Assembly (NCBI GenBank): GCA_963800475.1
Contig: CAWDAZ010000002.1
Location: forward strand, 806,001 to 870,000
Origin: Palsa-465 sp963800475
GTDB lineage: Bacteria > Actinomycetota > Thermoleophilia > Solirubrobacterales > Solirubrobacteraceae
Reading direction: 5' to 3'
DNA length: 64,000 nucleotides
The translations under genes and the position numbers were made by a program. The notes under the pieces are model-generated. The model saw nothing but the letters and a program-made list of their open reading frames with translations, did not search any database and was not told the origin of the DNA. The stretch's first letter is position 1, and the number at the start of each line of letters is the position of its first letter. Positions 24,405-33,242 of the stretch are shown here, one piece after another.

Positions 24405-25952
24405 ATGGCGAGCGTCACCGAGCAGACCCCGGCCCACACGAACGGCGGAGCAGCGGCCACGTCGATCCCGGTCGAGAACCCCGCCACCGGCGAGGTGATC
24501 GCGACCGTTCCAGCGCTGAGCGAGGAGGAGCTCACGGGGGTGGTGGCGCGCGCCCGCGAGGCGCAGCCGGGCTGGGAGGCGATCGGCTTCGAGGGTCGCG
24601 CGCGGATTCTGCGCCGTGCCCAGAAGTGGATGGTGGACAACATCGAGCGCGTGATCGAGGTGGTCGTCTCGGAGTCAGGCAAGACCTATGAGGACGCGCA
24701 GCTCGCCGACTACGGCTACACGGTCGCAGCGCTCGGGTTCTGGGCCAAGGAGGCCGAGGGCTACCTCGCCGACGAGCACGTCCCGTCGTGGAACAACCCG
24801 GTGGTGGCCGGCAAGAAGCTGATCATCCGCTACGCGCCGGTCGGCGTGGTCGGGGTGATCGGGCCGTGGAACTTCCCGATCGCGAACTCGTTCGGAGACT
24901 GCATCCCGGCGCTGATGGCCGGCAACAGCGTGATCCTCAAGCCGAGCTCGATCACGCCGCTGAGCTCGCTGCTGATGGAGGAGATGATGCGCGAGTCCGG
25001 GATCCCGGACGGTGTCTTCCAGGTGGCGACCGGCTCCGGTGGGACCGGGGCGGCGCTGATCGGCCAGGTCGACTGCGTGATGTTCACCGGCTCGACCGAG
25101 GTCGGAAAGCAGGTGATGAAGACCGCCGCCGATGCGCTGATCCCCTGCTACCTCGAGCTCGGCGGCAAGGACCCGATGATCGTCTGCGCCGACGCCAATG
25201 TCGAGCGCGCCGCCAACGCCGCCGCGTTCTACTCGATGAACAACGGCGGCCAGGTGTGCATCTCCGTCGAGCGGGTGTACGTCGAGGAGCCGGTGTACGA
25301 CGAGTTCGTCCAGCGGGTGACCGAGAACGTCCGCAAGCTCCGGCAGGGCGTCCCGTCGGGGATCGCGTCGGTCGACGTCGGGGCGATGACCTTCCCCTCG
25401 CAGGTCGACACCGTCGACGAGCATGTCCGCGACGCGGTCGCGAAGGGCGCCAAGGTGCTCGTCGGCGGCCACCGAGGCACCGGCAGTGGCCACTTCTTCG
25501 AGCCGACGGTGCTGGTCGACGTCGACCACTCGATGAAGTGCATGACCGAGGAGACGTTCGGCCCGACGCTCCCGATCATGAAGGTGGGCGACGTCGAGGA
25601 GGCGGTCAAGCTCGCAAACGACTCCCCGTATGGCCTCCAGGCGAGCGTCTGGACCAAGGACACCGAGCGCGGCGAAGCGCTCGCAAGGCGGATTGAGTCG
25701 GGGGTCGTGTGCGTCAACGATGCGCAGGTCAACTACACCGCCCTGAACCTGCCGATGGGCGGGTGGAAGACCTCCGGTGTCGGCAGCCGCCACGGCTCGA
25801 GCGGGATCCGCAAGTACACGAAGGTCCAGTCGCTGCTCGTGACCAAGCTCGCGCCCAAGCGGGACATCCACATGTTTCCGTACAAGAAGGGGCGCACGCG
25901 CATGCTGCAGCGCCTGTTCAGGTTCCTGTACGGCCGCGGAAAGCGCGACTAG
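24405..25952 (+). CDS. Aldehyde dehydrogenase
   Basis: 515 residues. NAD-binding VIGPWNFPIANSFGDCIPAL, catalytic Glu E251 (LELGGKDPMIV) and catalytic Cys C285 (NNGGQVCISVERV) are all present. The C-terminus has a basic extension (KKGRTRMLQRLFRFLYGRGK) beyond the usual end, which may attach the enzyme to membranes. It resembles succinate-semialdehyde and long-chain fatty aldehyde dehydrogenases; the substrate is not decided by sequence. GAGGAGAAG precedes the ATG. Confidence 0.94.
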   Translation: MASVTEQTPAHTNGGAAATSIPVENPATGEVIATVPALSEEELTGVVARAREAQPGWEAIGFEGRARILRRAQKWMVDNIERVIEVVVSESGKTYEDAQLADYGYTVAALGFWAKEAEGYLADEHVPSWNNPVVAGKKLIIRYAPVGVVGVIGPWNFPIANSFGDCIPALMAGNSVILKPSSITPLSSLLMEEMMRESGIPDGVFQVATGSGGTGAALIGQVDCVMFTGSTEVGKQVMKTAADALIPCYLELGGKDPMIVCADANVERAANAAAFYSMNNGGQVCISVERVYVEEPVYDEFVQRVTENVRKLRQGVPSGIASVDVGAMTFPSQVDTVDEHVRDAVAKGAKVLVGGHRGTGSGHFFEPTVLVDVDHSMKCMTEETFGPTLPIMKVGDVEEAVKLANDSPYGLQASVWTKDTERGEALARRIESGVVCVNDAQVNYTALNLPMGGWKTSGVGSRHGSSGIRKYTKVQSLLVTKLAPKRDIHMFPYKKGRTRMLQRLFRFLYGRGKRD

Positions 25953-25966
25953 ACGCTCCGACCGCG

Positions 25967-26547
25967 GTGGACGCCCCGGTCTTCTATTACGACACGAATT
26001 CCCCCTACGCGTATCTCGCCGCCCACCGGGTCGACGACGTGCTCCCGGTTCGGCCAGTGTGGCGCCCGGTCGCGTTCGGGGTGATCGTCCGGCAGCGCGG
26101 CAGGCTCCCGGGTCGTTCGCGGCGGACCGGACGGCCGACTTCGAGGAGATCGCGCGCCGCGCCCGCGAGCGCGGCCTCCCCGAGGTCCGGTATCCCGACC
26201 AATGGCCCGCCGAGGGGTATTCGCTGAGCCCGCTGCGCGCGTTGCTGCTCGCCGAGGGCCCCGAGCAGCTGCGCGCCGCGACGCTCGAGCTGTACCGGAC
26301 GATGTTCGCCGAGGGGAGGATGCTGAACGACCTCGAGGCGATGCTGGACGCGACCGAGCGTGCCGGGATGGACCGCGAGCGCGTGCGCGAGGGGATCGAG
26401 GACCCCGCGATCAAGGACCGCCTGCGCGCGAACACCGACGAGGCGCTCGAGGCCGGCGTCACCGGGGTGCCGACCGTTGCGGTCGCCGGGCAGCTGTTCT
26501 GGGGCGACGACCGGCTCGAGCAGGCGGCCGCCGCGCTCACCGCGTGA
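25967..26547 (+). pseudogene. DsbA-family/HCCA-isomerase-like oxidoreductase, frameshifted
   Basis: The first part (GTG 25967; FYYDTNSPYAYLAAHRVDD) is the N-terminal strand and helix of DsbA-family GST-kappa/HCCA-isomerase-like proteins. It has no CxxC, which fits the isomerase type. The frame is lost at about 26107-26113 within CTCCCGGGTCG. It resumes in another frame as GSFAADRTADFEEIARRARE through VTGVPTVAVAGQLFWGDDRL, the conserved cis-Pro end. One missing base (one more G) would restore a protein of about 193 residues. Either a true mutation or a sequence error. Confidence 0.8.
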
Positions 26548-26562
26548 GCGGCTAGAAGCCGC
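26548..26562. terminator. Small hairpin between convergent genes
   Basis: GCGGCT-AGA-AGCCGC, 6-bp perfect arms and a 3-base loop, placed exactly between the stop codons of the convergent genes. No T-run. Confidence 0.35.
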
Positions 26563-27685
26563 CGCTGCCGTACGCGGTCCAAACGCCGGCTCCGAAAACC
26601 GGCAGCGACTTCGCCGCCGCGTACCCGAGGCGCTTGAACCCGAACGAGTCCTCGATGCTCGCCAGCAACGAGAAGTGGTTGTAGTAGTCGGTCACCTCGG
26701 GGACGCCCGGGCTCACGTACTTGGACAGCAGCAGCAGCCCGACGTGACCGCCGCCGCCGGTCGGGTTCGTCTGCCCCCCGCCGAGGCTCGGCGGAGGCGA
26801 CGCGGGCCCGGTCGCGCCGCTCGGGCCGCTCGCCCCGGTCGGGCCGACGGTCGCGGCGATGCTCGTAAACCCGATCAGGTTCGGGTACTTCGGTGTCCCG
26901 CAGCAACTGCTCGAGTCGGCGTCCGGCCCCGTCTGGGGCGCCTGGTCGTAGGTGATCGCGATCAGCCCGTCGGCCTTGTAGGCGGCGGAGTGGATGATCT
27001 TCGGGATCACCGACTTCAGGAACGTGTCGGCGACCGCCGGCCCGGCCTTCGCGTGCGGCTTGCACGGCGTGCTGCTGCCGTCGTAGCACGGGTTCGCGAT
27101 GATGTAGGACAGCGTCGGCGTCGTCGCCTCGGACTTCAGGTCGGTCGCCAGGTCGGAGATCGGCACCTGCGTCTTCGCGCACGCGTCCTTGGCCGTCACC
27201 GACTGGAAGTACAGGAACGGGTTGCGCCACGTCACGTACGGGTTCTCAGCGGTTGGCGAGCCGGGGTCGTGGGCGCCGATCCGCGGGTGCTTGCACGCCT
27301 CGGCGGTTCCCGCCTTGCCGCTCGACTTGGTCTGCACGTACGCCTTCCACTTCAGGCCCGCGGCCGTCACCTGGTCGGCGAGCGTCTGCGTGGCGCTCGG
27401 ATACACGCACCCGGCTCCCAGCACCTGGCCGCCCGGCCCGGCGTCGCCCGGGACCACATCGGTGTACACCGGGCAGTTGTTGACGTTGTTCGGCGTCGGT
27501 CCCTGGCCGCTGACCAGCGCGATCTCATTCGCGAGCGACCCGCCGGCGGCCGAGTAGTAGTTCAGCACCAGCTCGCCCTGCTTGACGAGCGTGCCCGCGA
27601 GGTACGGGTCGTTCTTGGAGTACTTCAAGACCGGGATGGTGTCGGGATCGTTCGACATCACGCCCAACGAGTCGCCCCCGATCAA
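26552..27685 (-). pseudogene. Phosphoesterase family protein, N-terminus missing
   Basis: The body (KNDPYLAGTLVKQGELVLNY, GSLANEIALVSGQGPTPNN, ITYDQAPQTGPD, GGGHVGLLLLSKYVSPG, YYNHFSLLASIEDSFGF) matches secreted phosphoesterase/acid-phosphatase proteins (Pfam phosphoesterase family). Such proteins start with a signal peptide and a metal-binding ExxSY segment; neither is present. Similarity stops at about 27620, and the remaining frame to a TTG at 27685 is preceded by an in-frame stop. It meets another 5'-truncated gene head to head there. A short G-P-S/T-G collagen-like insert occurs in the middle. Confidence 0.7.
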
Positions 27686-27893
27686 CCAGACCGGCTTCTA
27701 CAGCCAGACGTGGACGGGGACGATCGGCCTCGAGCACGCGACGGGTAGCTACACCGGCATCACGGCTGTGAAGAACACCGGCGTGCTCAACTGCTCGACC
27801 GAGGACAGCGGCGTGCACATGACCTGCACCGAGCGGATCAAGATCTCGATCCCGCCGCCGGTGTCGGCGACCGGCACCACCGCTCTGCGGTAG
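27640..27893 (+). pseudogene. 3' fragment of a secreted beta-rich protein
   Basis: The plus-strand frame TGFYSQTWTGTIGLEHATGS through VKNTGVLNCSTEDSGVHMTC, then TERIKI, reads like the C-terminal end of a secreted beta-sandwich protein with two cysteines. There is no start, signal or promoter in front, since the sequence runs straight into the truncated phosphoesterase. The left boundary is approximate (27600-27690). Confidence 0.5.
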
Positions 27894-27913
27894 CTGATTC
27901 CTCTCCGCCTGTT

Positions 27914-27944
27914 CCGGTCCGGTCGGCTCAGCCGGCCGGACCGG
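27914..27944. terminator. Strong GC hairpin after the plus-strand fragment
   Basis: Fifteen-base arms around one central base, pairing at all but one position (CCGGTCCGGTCGGCT with AGCCGGCCGGACCGG). No T-run, as is usual for actinobacterial terminators. It may act for both convergent units. Confidence 0.6.
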
Positions 27945-27963
27945 GCGGGGCGTTGCCGTGATC

Positions 27964-27994
27964 AGCGCCGCGCGCTCGAGTGGGGCGCGGCGCT
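27964..27994 (-). terminator. Hairpin at the end of the lipoprotein gene
   Basis: AGCGCCGCGC (27964-27973) and GCGCGGCGCT (27985-27994) are perfectly complementary with an 11-base loop. On the minus strand it begins in the lipoprotein stop codon. Likely terminator of the phosphotransferase-HAD-lipoprotein operon. Confidence 0.6.
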
Positions 27995-28455
27995 TACGGG
28001 TTCTGGCAGGCCGGGATCTGGAGCGCCTGCCAGGCGTTGTCGGCCTGGGTCTCGAGCGGCGCGAGCGTCTGCTGGAGCGACTTGTAGGCCTGCACCGGAT
28101 CGGCTCCGCCACGGATCTCGGCGGCCGCCGACTGCAGCGCCGAGAGCTCGCTCGACAGCGAGCGGACAGCCGTGTTCCACACGTCGGCCGCGGCCCCGGA
28201 TGCGCTCAGCTGCTTGAGCTGAGCCAGCTCGGGTGTCAGTGCGGCGATCCCGTTGTTGAGGAATGCGAGCCCGCCGCTCGCGTTGGCAGGTGTGGCGATC
28301 CGGCCGATCCGGACGTTCGCGCGCTGGCAGATCGCCGTCGCCTGCGCGCGCAGCTGCGCCGGCGAGGTTGTCGACGAGCCACACGCCGCGACCGTGAGCG
28401 CGGCTAGGCCCGCGGCGAGCGTGCCGGCCGTCCGGCTTGCGGTGCGGACGCTCAC
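27994..28455 (-). CDS. Hypothetical lipoprotein
   Basis: 153 residues with a lipoprotein signal and lipobox L-T-V-A-A-C at about residue 25 (TVAACGSS). The mature part is helical, rich in Ala, Gln and Leu, and ends with a Cys (IPACQNP). Unrecognised. The GTG start overlaps the stop of the HAD gene (GTGA), making it the last gene of a three-gene operon. Confidence 0.8.
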   Translation of the reverse strand: MSVRTASRTAGTLAAGLAALTVAACGSSTTSPAQLRAQATAICQRANVRIGRIATPANASGGLAFLNNGIAALTPELAQLKQLSASGAAADVWNTAVRSLSSELSALQSAAAEIRGGADPVQAYKSLQQTLAPLETQADNAWQALQIPACQNP

Positions 28456-29093
28456 GTCAGCGCGACGCCGAGTAGCCGCTCCAGCTCGGGGATCGTCTGC
28501 TCGGCGGTCGTGTGGTGGACCGTCGCCATCCCGAGCTCGGTCGCGGGCTCGAGGTTGAACGGCAGGTCGTCGACGAACACGCACGCCGCGGGCTCGACTC
28601 CGATCCCCTTCGCTCCGAGCTCGTAGATCTCGGGCGCCGGCTTGCGGATCCCGACCTCGCCGGAGATCACGACCCCGTCGAACAGCTCGGCGAGCTGCGC
28701 GCGGTCGTAGCGGCGGGTGCCCCACGAGTTCGAGATCAGCCCGGTGCGGATCCCCTGCCGGCGGGCGCTCAAGACCGCCGCGACCATCGCCTCGTTCGGC
28801 CGCGAGTCGGCCATCAGCCGCTCGATCAGCGCGGGCGAGGTGACCCCCAGGATCTCCGCGAACCGGCGCTCGAACTCCTCCTCCTCGAGCTTGCCGGTCT
28901 CGAGAGCGATCAGGAGCTCGCGGCACGACGGGTCGCGGCGGAAGCTCTGCCCGATCACCTCCGGCTCGAGCCCCTCGAGCTCGCAGAACGCGCGGAACGA
29001 GTCGAACAGATCCGTCGTCAGCACACCGCCGTAGTCGACCAGCAGCCCGCGGTAGGGACCACCGCCGCCATGCTCCGGCCGCTCAGAGGCCAT
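28452..29093 (-). CDS. HAD-superfamily hydrolase (epoxide-hydrolase N-terminal/ACAD10 type)
   Basis: 213 residues. Motif I is LLVDYGGVLT with the nucleophile Asp. The second Asp of the usual DxD is Gly, as in the HAD subfamily that includes the N-domain of soluble epoxide hydrolase and ACAD10. Motif II ISNS, the Lys of RKPAPEIYELG and motif IV VFVDDLPFNLEPA are present. It starts 11 bp inside the end of the phosphotransferase gene. The adjacency of HAD and APH-type phosphotransferase copies the domain order of human ACAD10. Confidence 0.9.
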   Translation of the reverse strand: MASERPEHGGGGPYRGLLVDYGGVLTTDLFDSFRAFCELEGLEPEVIGQSFRRDPSCRELLIALETGKLEEEEFERRFAEILGVTSPALIERLMADSRPNEAMVAAVLSARRQGIRTGLISNSWGTRRYDRAQLAELFDGVVISGEVGIRKPAPEIYELGAKGIGVEPAACVFVDDLPFNLEPATELGMATVHHTTAEQTIPELERLLGVALT

Positions 29094-30160
29094 GCTCGGA
29101 GACGCTCACCGCGCGCTTGGCGATCTCGATCACGCCGTCGCCGAAGGTCTTCAGGTACGGGTCGTCGGTGGATCCCTCGATCGCCCGCTTGTAGTTGCCC
29201 TCCATGAACACGATCGCCTTCCACAATGCCAGCGTCACGTACCAGTTGAGCGCACTCATCGAGCGGCCCGAGCGCTGCTCGTAGGTCGCGATCAGCTGCT
29301 CGCGGCTCGGGAATCCCTCGAGCCGCGTGACGGTGTGGAGGTTGAACTTCGAGTCCGGATCGCCGGGTTGGGTCCAATGCATGACCATGTAGCCGAGATC
29401 GGCGAGCGGGTCGCCGATCGTCGCCATCTCCCAGTCGAAGATCGCTTTCAGGCGGGCGGGGGGCTCGTGGGCGAACATCGTGTTGCCGAGCCGGTAGTCG
29501 CCGTGGACGATCGTCGCGGGAGGAGAGGTCGGGCATGTTCTCCTGCAGCCAGGTCCCGACCTGCTCGACCTCAGGGATCTCGCGTGTCCTGTTGTGCTCC
29601 CACAGGCCGGTGAAGCGCCGCAGCTGCCGCTCGAGGTAGCCGGTCGGCTTGCCGAACCCCTCGAGCCCGACCGACTCCCAGTCGACCGCGTGGACCTCGA
29701 CGAGCGCCTCGATCAGCTGATCGGCGATCCGGGCGCGCTGCTCGGGGCTGTCGAGCGGCTCGGGCATCGTGTCGGTGATCACGTCGCCGATCACCTGCTC
29801 CATCACGTAGAACGGGGCGCCGATCACCTCGGTGTCGTCGCACACCGCGAGCACGCGCGGCGCGCGCACCGGCGTCGGCTCGAGCGCCCGCAGCAGCCGC
29901 GCCTCGCGCAGCACGTCGTGCGCGCTCGGCGGCAGCGGACCGCGCGGCGGCCGTCGCAGCACGACGCCCGTGGATAGCGTGAAGGTAACGTTCGAGTGCC
30001 CCTCGCCGACCGGCTCGGCATGGAGATCGGGCGGGGCGTCGAGGCTGTTCGAGGCGAGGAACTCCGCGAGCGGCTCGAGCACCAGCAGCGGCTTTCGGGA
30101 GTTGTTCGCCGCCTCGGCGGCGGTGCGGACGATGTCGTCGGGGGCGAGCGCGACCGGCAT
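29083..30160 (-). pseudogene. Phosphotransferase (APH family, ACAD10/11-like), frameshifted
   Basis: The N-terminal lobe (VGEGHSNVTFTLSTG, RRPPRGPLPPSAHDVLREAR, APFYVMEQVIGDVI) and the C-terminal lobe (the Brenner motif HGDYRLGN, IFDWEMATIGDPLADLGYM) are well conserved but in two frames. The switch is at about 29514-29527, in CTCTCCTCCCGCG; one extra base (or two missing) explains it. Repaired, the protein has about 358 residues. ACAD10/11-type kinases phosphorylate 4-hydroxyacyl-CoA before elimination. The ATG at 30160 has TACGCT 8 nt upstream. First gene of an operon with HAD and lipoprotein genes. Confidence 0.85.
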
Positions 30161-30168
30161 AGGCGGGG

Positions 30169-30174
30169 AGCGTA
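30169..30174 (-). promoter_or_regulatory. -10 box TACGCT of the phosphotransferase gene
   Basis: TACGCT on the minus strand, 8 nt before the ATG at 30160. Confidence 0.5.
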
Positions 30175-30262
30175 CGAACTTGGCGATTTGTGTGCGGCTA
30201 TGTGACCCGATACGCGATCGCTGGAGCCGCAGCGGGGATCGAGGCGGTGCTGATCCGGCGGC

Positions 30263-30268
30263 TAACCT
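30263..30268 (+). promoter_or_regulatory. -10 box TAACCT of mutM
   Basis: TAACCT lies 12 nt before the mutM ATG; no Shine-Dalgarno sequence. Confidence 0.45.
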
Positions 30269-30280
30269 GAAACCAGCGCA

Positions 30281-31121
30281 ATGCCGGAGCTTCCCGAGGT
30301 AGAGATCACCGCGCGACTGCTTGACGCCGCGCTCGCCGGCGCGCAGGTCGAGTCCGCCTTCGCGCCCGGCGTCAACGCGCTCAAAACCTTCGATCCGGCG
30401 CCGTCGGCGCTCAAGGGCCGGAAGTTCACCTGGGTCCGGCGCCGCGGCAAGCTGTTCGTGCTCGAGCTCGACGATGGCCTGGCGCTGGTCATCCACCTGA
30501 TGTCGGCGGGGCGACTGCAGCTGTACGACACGCGCGCGTCGCTGCGCGACCGGACCTCACGGTTCCTGGTGCGGCTGACCGACGGTCGCGAGCTGCGGCT
30601 GCGCGAGTTCGGAACCCGTCAGCGGGCATGGGTGAAGGTGATCCGGATCTCGGAGCCCGAGGACTCGCTCGAGGAGCTCGGCTACGACGCGTGGCCGGAT
30701 CCGCCCGAGCTCCGCGAGCTGCTCGACGAGCCGCGGCCGCTGTACGCGCTGCTGCGCGACCAGCACGTGATCGCGGGGATCGGGCGCTCGTGGGTCGACG
30801 AGATCCTCCACACCGCGAAGCTCTCCCCGTTCAAGCGTGGCGCGGACCTCGGAGGACGACGAGGCGAACCGGCTCCGCACCGCGATCATGCGGGTGCTCG
30901 GCGGCGCGATCGAGACCTACGAGCGCGAGCTGAAGCTGCCGCTCCCCGACAAGCTGCCGATGCCGCTCACCGTCCACCGCCGCAACGGCGAGCCGTGCCC
31001 GCGCTGCGGCGACCAGCTCGAGGCGGTGTTCTACGAGGATTACGTGATGTGCTACTGCCCGGCCTGCCAGACCGACGGCCGGGTGCTCAAGGACCGCCGG
31101 CTGTCGCGGCTCTTGAAGTAG
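30281..31121 (+). pseudogene. mutM: Formamidopyrimidine-DNA glycosylase, frameshifted
   Basis: The protein starts with the invariant MPELPEVE (catalytic Pro2, Glu3). It has the K of RRRGKLFVL and continues normally to LHTAKLSPFKRGADL. The frame then changes at about 30850. The rest (SEDDEANRLRTAIMRVLGGA to VLKDRRLSRLLK) lies in a second frame and holds the intact four-Cys zinc finger (CPRCG and CPAC). One extra base or two missing bases explain it. Repaired, it has about 279 residues, the family size. As a repair enzyme is usually kept, a sequence error should be considered. Confidence 0.9.
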
Positions 31122-31494
31122 GGAGGATCGTGAAGAGCAGGAGAGCGGGCTGTGAGTGGAGCACGATGTCGGACCACAGGAAGCAGCGCGCGAGGTCGGG
31201 GTCCCAGAACCCGCTGGTCGTCTGGGCCGGCTCGACGGCGATGCTGCTACAGATCGGCGCCAGCTGTTTCTCGAACGCTGTCAGCGAGATCGGCTGGCAG
31301 TTGAACACCAGCGTGTACCGCCCGGCGATCGTGTCCGAGTAGGTCCACGAGCGGCCTCCGTTTCGCGCACAGGCGGTGCCCCAATCGTCATTCGGGCGGG
31401 TCCGGACTCCCACGTTGACAGCGGCGGTGATCTTCAGCGCGTAGCGCCCGGGGACAAGCCACCTGTGCCGGTTGATCTGTCCCTCGAAGTGCAT
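31087..31494 (-). CDS. Hypothetical protein
   Basis: 135 residues, not recognised. The central part (GRYALKITAAVNVGVRTRPN, GRYTLVFNCQPISLTAFEKQ) reads like alternating beta-strands with four cysteines in the chain, so an exported domain is possible, though no signal peptide is seen. Base use is a little less GC-rich than in neighbours. It overlaps the 3' end of mutM by 35 bp. The last 25 residues may not be genuine. Confidence 0.4.
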   Translation of the reverse strand: MHFEGQINRHRWLVPGRYALKITAAVNVGVRTRPNDDWGTACARNGGRSWTYSDTIAGRYTLVFNCQPISLTAFEKQLAPICSSIAVEPAQTTSGFWDPDLARCFLWSDIVLHSQPALLLFTILPTSRAATAGGP

Positions 31495-31633
31495 GCTGTT
31501 GCTGCCGATCCTCCCCTGGTGGCGGAGCGTGGCGACGGTGGCCCGGTCGCTGCTAAGTAGCCGCTACGGACCGTGCGCCGCGGTCGGGGCGGCCTTCGGA
31601 AGCGACTCGATTCAGGTCACCAGGTCTTGGCGT

Positions 31634-31639
31634 GATACT
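31634..31639 (+). promoter_or_regulatory. -10 box GATACT of the NTF2-like gene
   Basis: GATACT lies 7 nt before the ATG at 31647. Confidence 0.4.
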
Positions 31640-31646
31640 GCGAGCA

Positions 31647-32024
31647 ATGTCGCAGGAGAACGTTGAGCTGGTGCGCTCCATCTACGCGCGGTGGGCGAAG
31701 CATGAGTCGGCGCGCGATCTGATCGACCCGGACATTGAGTACGTCAACCCGCCGAATGCCGTCGAGTCCGGGACCCGCCACGGTCGGGAGGCGCTGGGCA
31801 AGGTCCGGGAGGTCTTTCCCGACTTTCGCGTCGAGCCCGAGCGGTTCGTGGATGCAGGCGACGAGGTAGTGGTGGTCGGAACCGCGCGAGGCACAGCGGC
31901 CAGTGGTGTCGAGGCCCAGTGGCGTCAGGGATACGTGTGGACGGTTCGCGACGGCAGAGCGATTCGCTTTCGCTGGTTCAACGATCCGGACGAGGCCCTG
32001 GGGTCCGTGGGTCATTCCGAATAG
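31647..32024 (+). CDS. SnoaL/NTF2-like fold protein
   Basis: 125 residues starting MSQENVELVRSIYARWAKHE, the typical opening of actinobacterial SnoaL-like domain proteins. The fold continues with DPDIEYVNPP, HGREALGKVREVFPDF and RFVDAGDEVVVVGTARGTA. The pocket may bind a small hydrophobic ligand; no specific reaction can be named. An ATG five codons upstream (31632) lacks family support. Confidence 0.85.
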   Translation: MSQENVELVRSIYARWAKHESARDLIDPDIEYVNPPNAVESGTRHGREALGKVREVFPDFRVEPERFVDAGDEVVVVGTARGTAASGVEAQWRQGYVWTVRDGRAIRFRWFNDPDEALGSVGHSE

Positions 32025-32066
32025 CGCCCGAGCCGAAAGTGCGCGGCCGCAGTGCTCGGCTGCCCA

Positions 32067-32540
32067 ATGAGCAACACTTCGCGGATGCTCAACCCAGGCG
32101 ATCCGGCCCCCGACTTCACCCTCCCCGACCAGCACGGCGACGCCGTCAGCCTGTCCGGCCTGAGGGGCAGGACCGTCGTGTTGTACTTCTATCCCAAGGC
32201 GGATACGCCCGGCTGCACGAAGCAGGCGTGTGGCGTGCGCGACCACCAGGCGGATTACTCGCAGGCGGGAGCCGTGGTGCTCGGCGTGTCGCCCGATCCG
32301 GTCAAGCGGTTGCAGCCTTTCGATGACAAGTACGGGCTCGGATTTCCGCTGCTCGCCGACGAGGACCACGCGGTCGCCGAGGCGTACGGGGTGTGGGTCG
32401 AGAAGTCGATGTACGGGCGCAAGTACATGGGCAACGAGCGGACCACGTTCGTGATCGCGCCGGACGGGGTGATCCAGGACGTGTTCCGGTCGGTCAAGCC
32501 GGCCGAGCACGATCAGCTCGTGCTCGGGGCGCTGGGCTGA
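32067..32540 (+). CDS. bcp: Thioredoxin-dependent peroxiredoxin, Bcp type
   Basis: 157 residues. LYFYPKADTPGCTKQACGVR places the peroxidatic Cys at C50 and the resolving Cys at C55, the alpha-2 arrangement of Bcp/PrxQ. It reduces peroxides with thioredoxin in the cytoplasm. The C-terminal YMGNERTTFVIAPDGVI is conserved. The start could be ATG 32067 or the ATG six codons later (MLNPGDPAPDF). Confidence 0.95.
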   Translation: MSNTSRMLNPGDPAPDFTLPDQHGDAVSLSGLRGRTVVLYFYPKADTPGCTKQACGVRDHQADYSQAGAVVLGVSPDPVKRLQPFDDKYGLGFPLLADEDHAVAEAYGVWVEKSMYGRKYMGNERTTFVIAPDGVIQDVFRSVKPAEHDQLVLGALG

Positions 32541-32646
32541 GCCTGTGATCGGCTCTGGCGTGGGCGGGTAGGCTCGCGCCGACCGTGGTCCAGGTTCCGT
32601 CGCCCGCTCAGTATGCGGGACAAGGCGCACAACCAGAGGAGGAACC

Positions 32647-33156
32647 ATGAAGACCCGGCTGCACATCAGGCTGACGCTGGTCGCTGGGTTGGCACTGGCG
32701 ATCGCGGCGATCGCATTGATCGGGCAAGCGCTCGGCGCGACCGGAGGCAGGAGTCGCAGCTTGCGTGGAACCGCTTCCGTGGCCGCGGTCCCTCGCCCGG
32801 GGTCGCTGGTCTACGACGCCGGCTTCACGACTGACAACGTGTTCGGGCAAGGGGCCGTGACGTTCGTCAGCAAGCCGCTGCCCGGCTCCGCCAAGGGCAC
32901 GATCAGGGTCGACTCGCGCGAGGTGGTGCTGTGGACATCAAACGGCGCCCTGCGCGGCACCGGCACAGCGCTCCTGACGATCACCAACAAGCCCAAGCCG
33001 GGTGACGCCACTGCGTCCAACGGCAAGCTCTTGCTCAATCATGGGTCTGGCGCGCTGGCGGGCCATTCGATGCGCGCGACGTTCAGCGGCAACGGCAACA
33101 TCGGTGTTGGCGGCCCGAGCTTCTACGTGTTCCACTACAAGGGGACGTTCCGGTAG
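32647..33156 (+). CDS. Hypothetical secreted protein
   Basis: 169 residues with an N-terminal signal segment (about 9-30, LTLVAGLALAIAAIALIGQA). The remainder is Gly/Ser/Thr-rich and beta-like (GTIRVDSREVVLWTSNGALR, HSMRATFSGNGNIG). Unrecognised. AGAGGAGGAACC before the ATG is a strong ribosome-binding site. A TAGGCT box at 32569-32574 would give a leader of about 65 nt. Confidence 0.8.
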   Translation: MKTRLHIRLTLVAGLALAIAAIALIGQALGATGGRSRSLRGTASVAAVPRPGSLVYDAGFTTDNVFGQGAVTFVSKPLPGSAKGTIRVDSREVVLWTSNGALRGTGTALLTITNKPKPGDATASNGKLLLNHGSGALAGHSMRATFSGNGNIGVGGPSFYVFHYKGTFR

Positions 33157-33242
33157 CGCGGTCGACGGTGGCGTGCCGGCGCGCCGTTGCAACCGGCTCG
33201 CCGCCGTCGCGCTGAGGCGGTGACCCCCGCGCCCCTCGGGCG

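Noticed and set aside
22406..24682. Minus-strand open frame of 758 codons
   Set aside because: Antisense to the helicase and cyclophilin genes, both of which have clear catalytic motifs.
24405..25952. Aldehyde dehydrogenase start at 24237 within the cyclophilin gene
   Set aside because: GAGGAGAAG lies directly before the ATG at 24405, and the upstream frame is antisense-like Arg/Ser-rich sequence.
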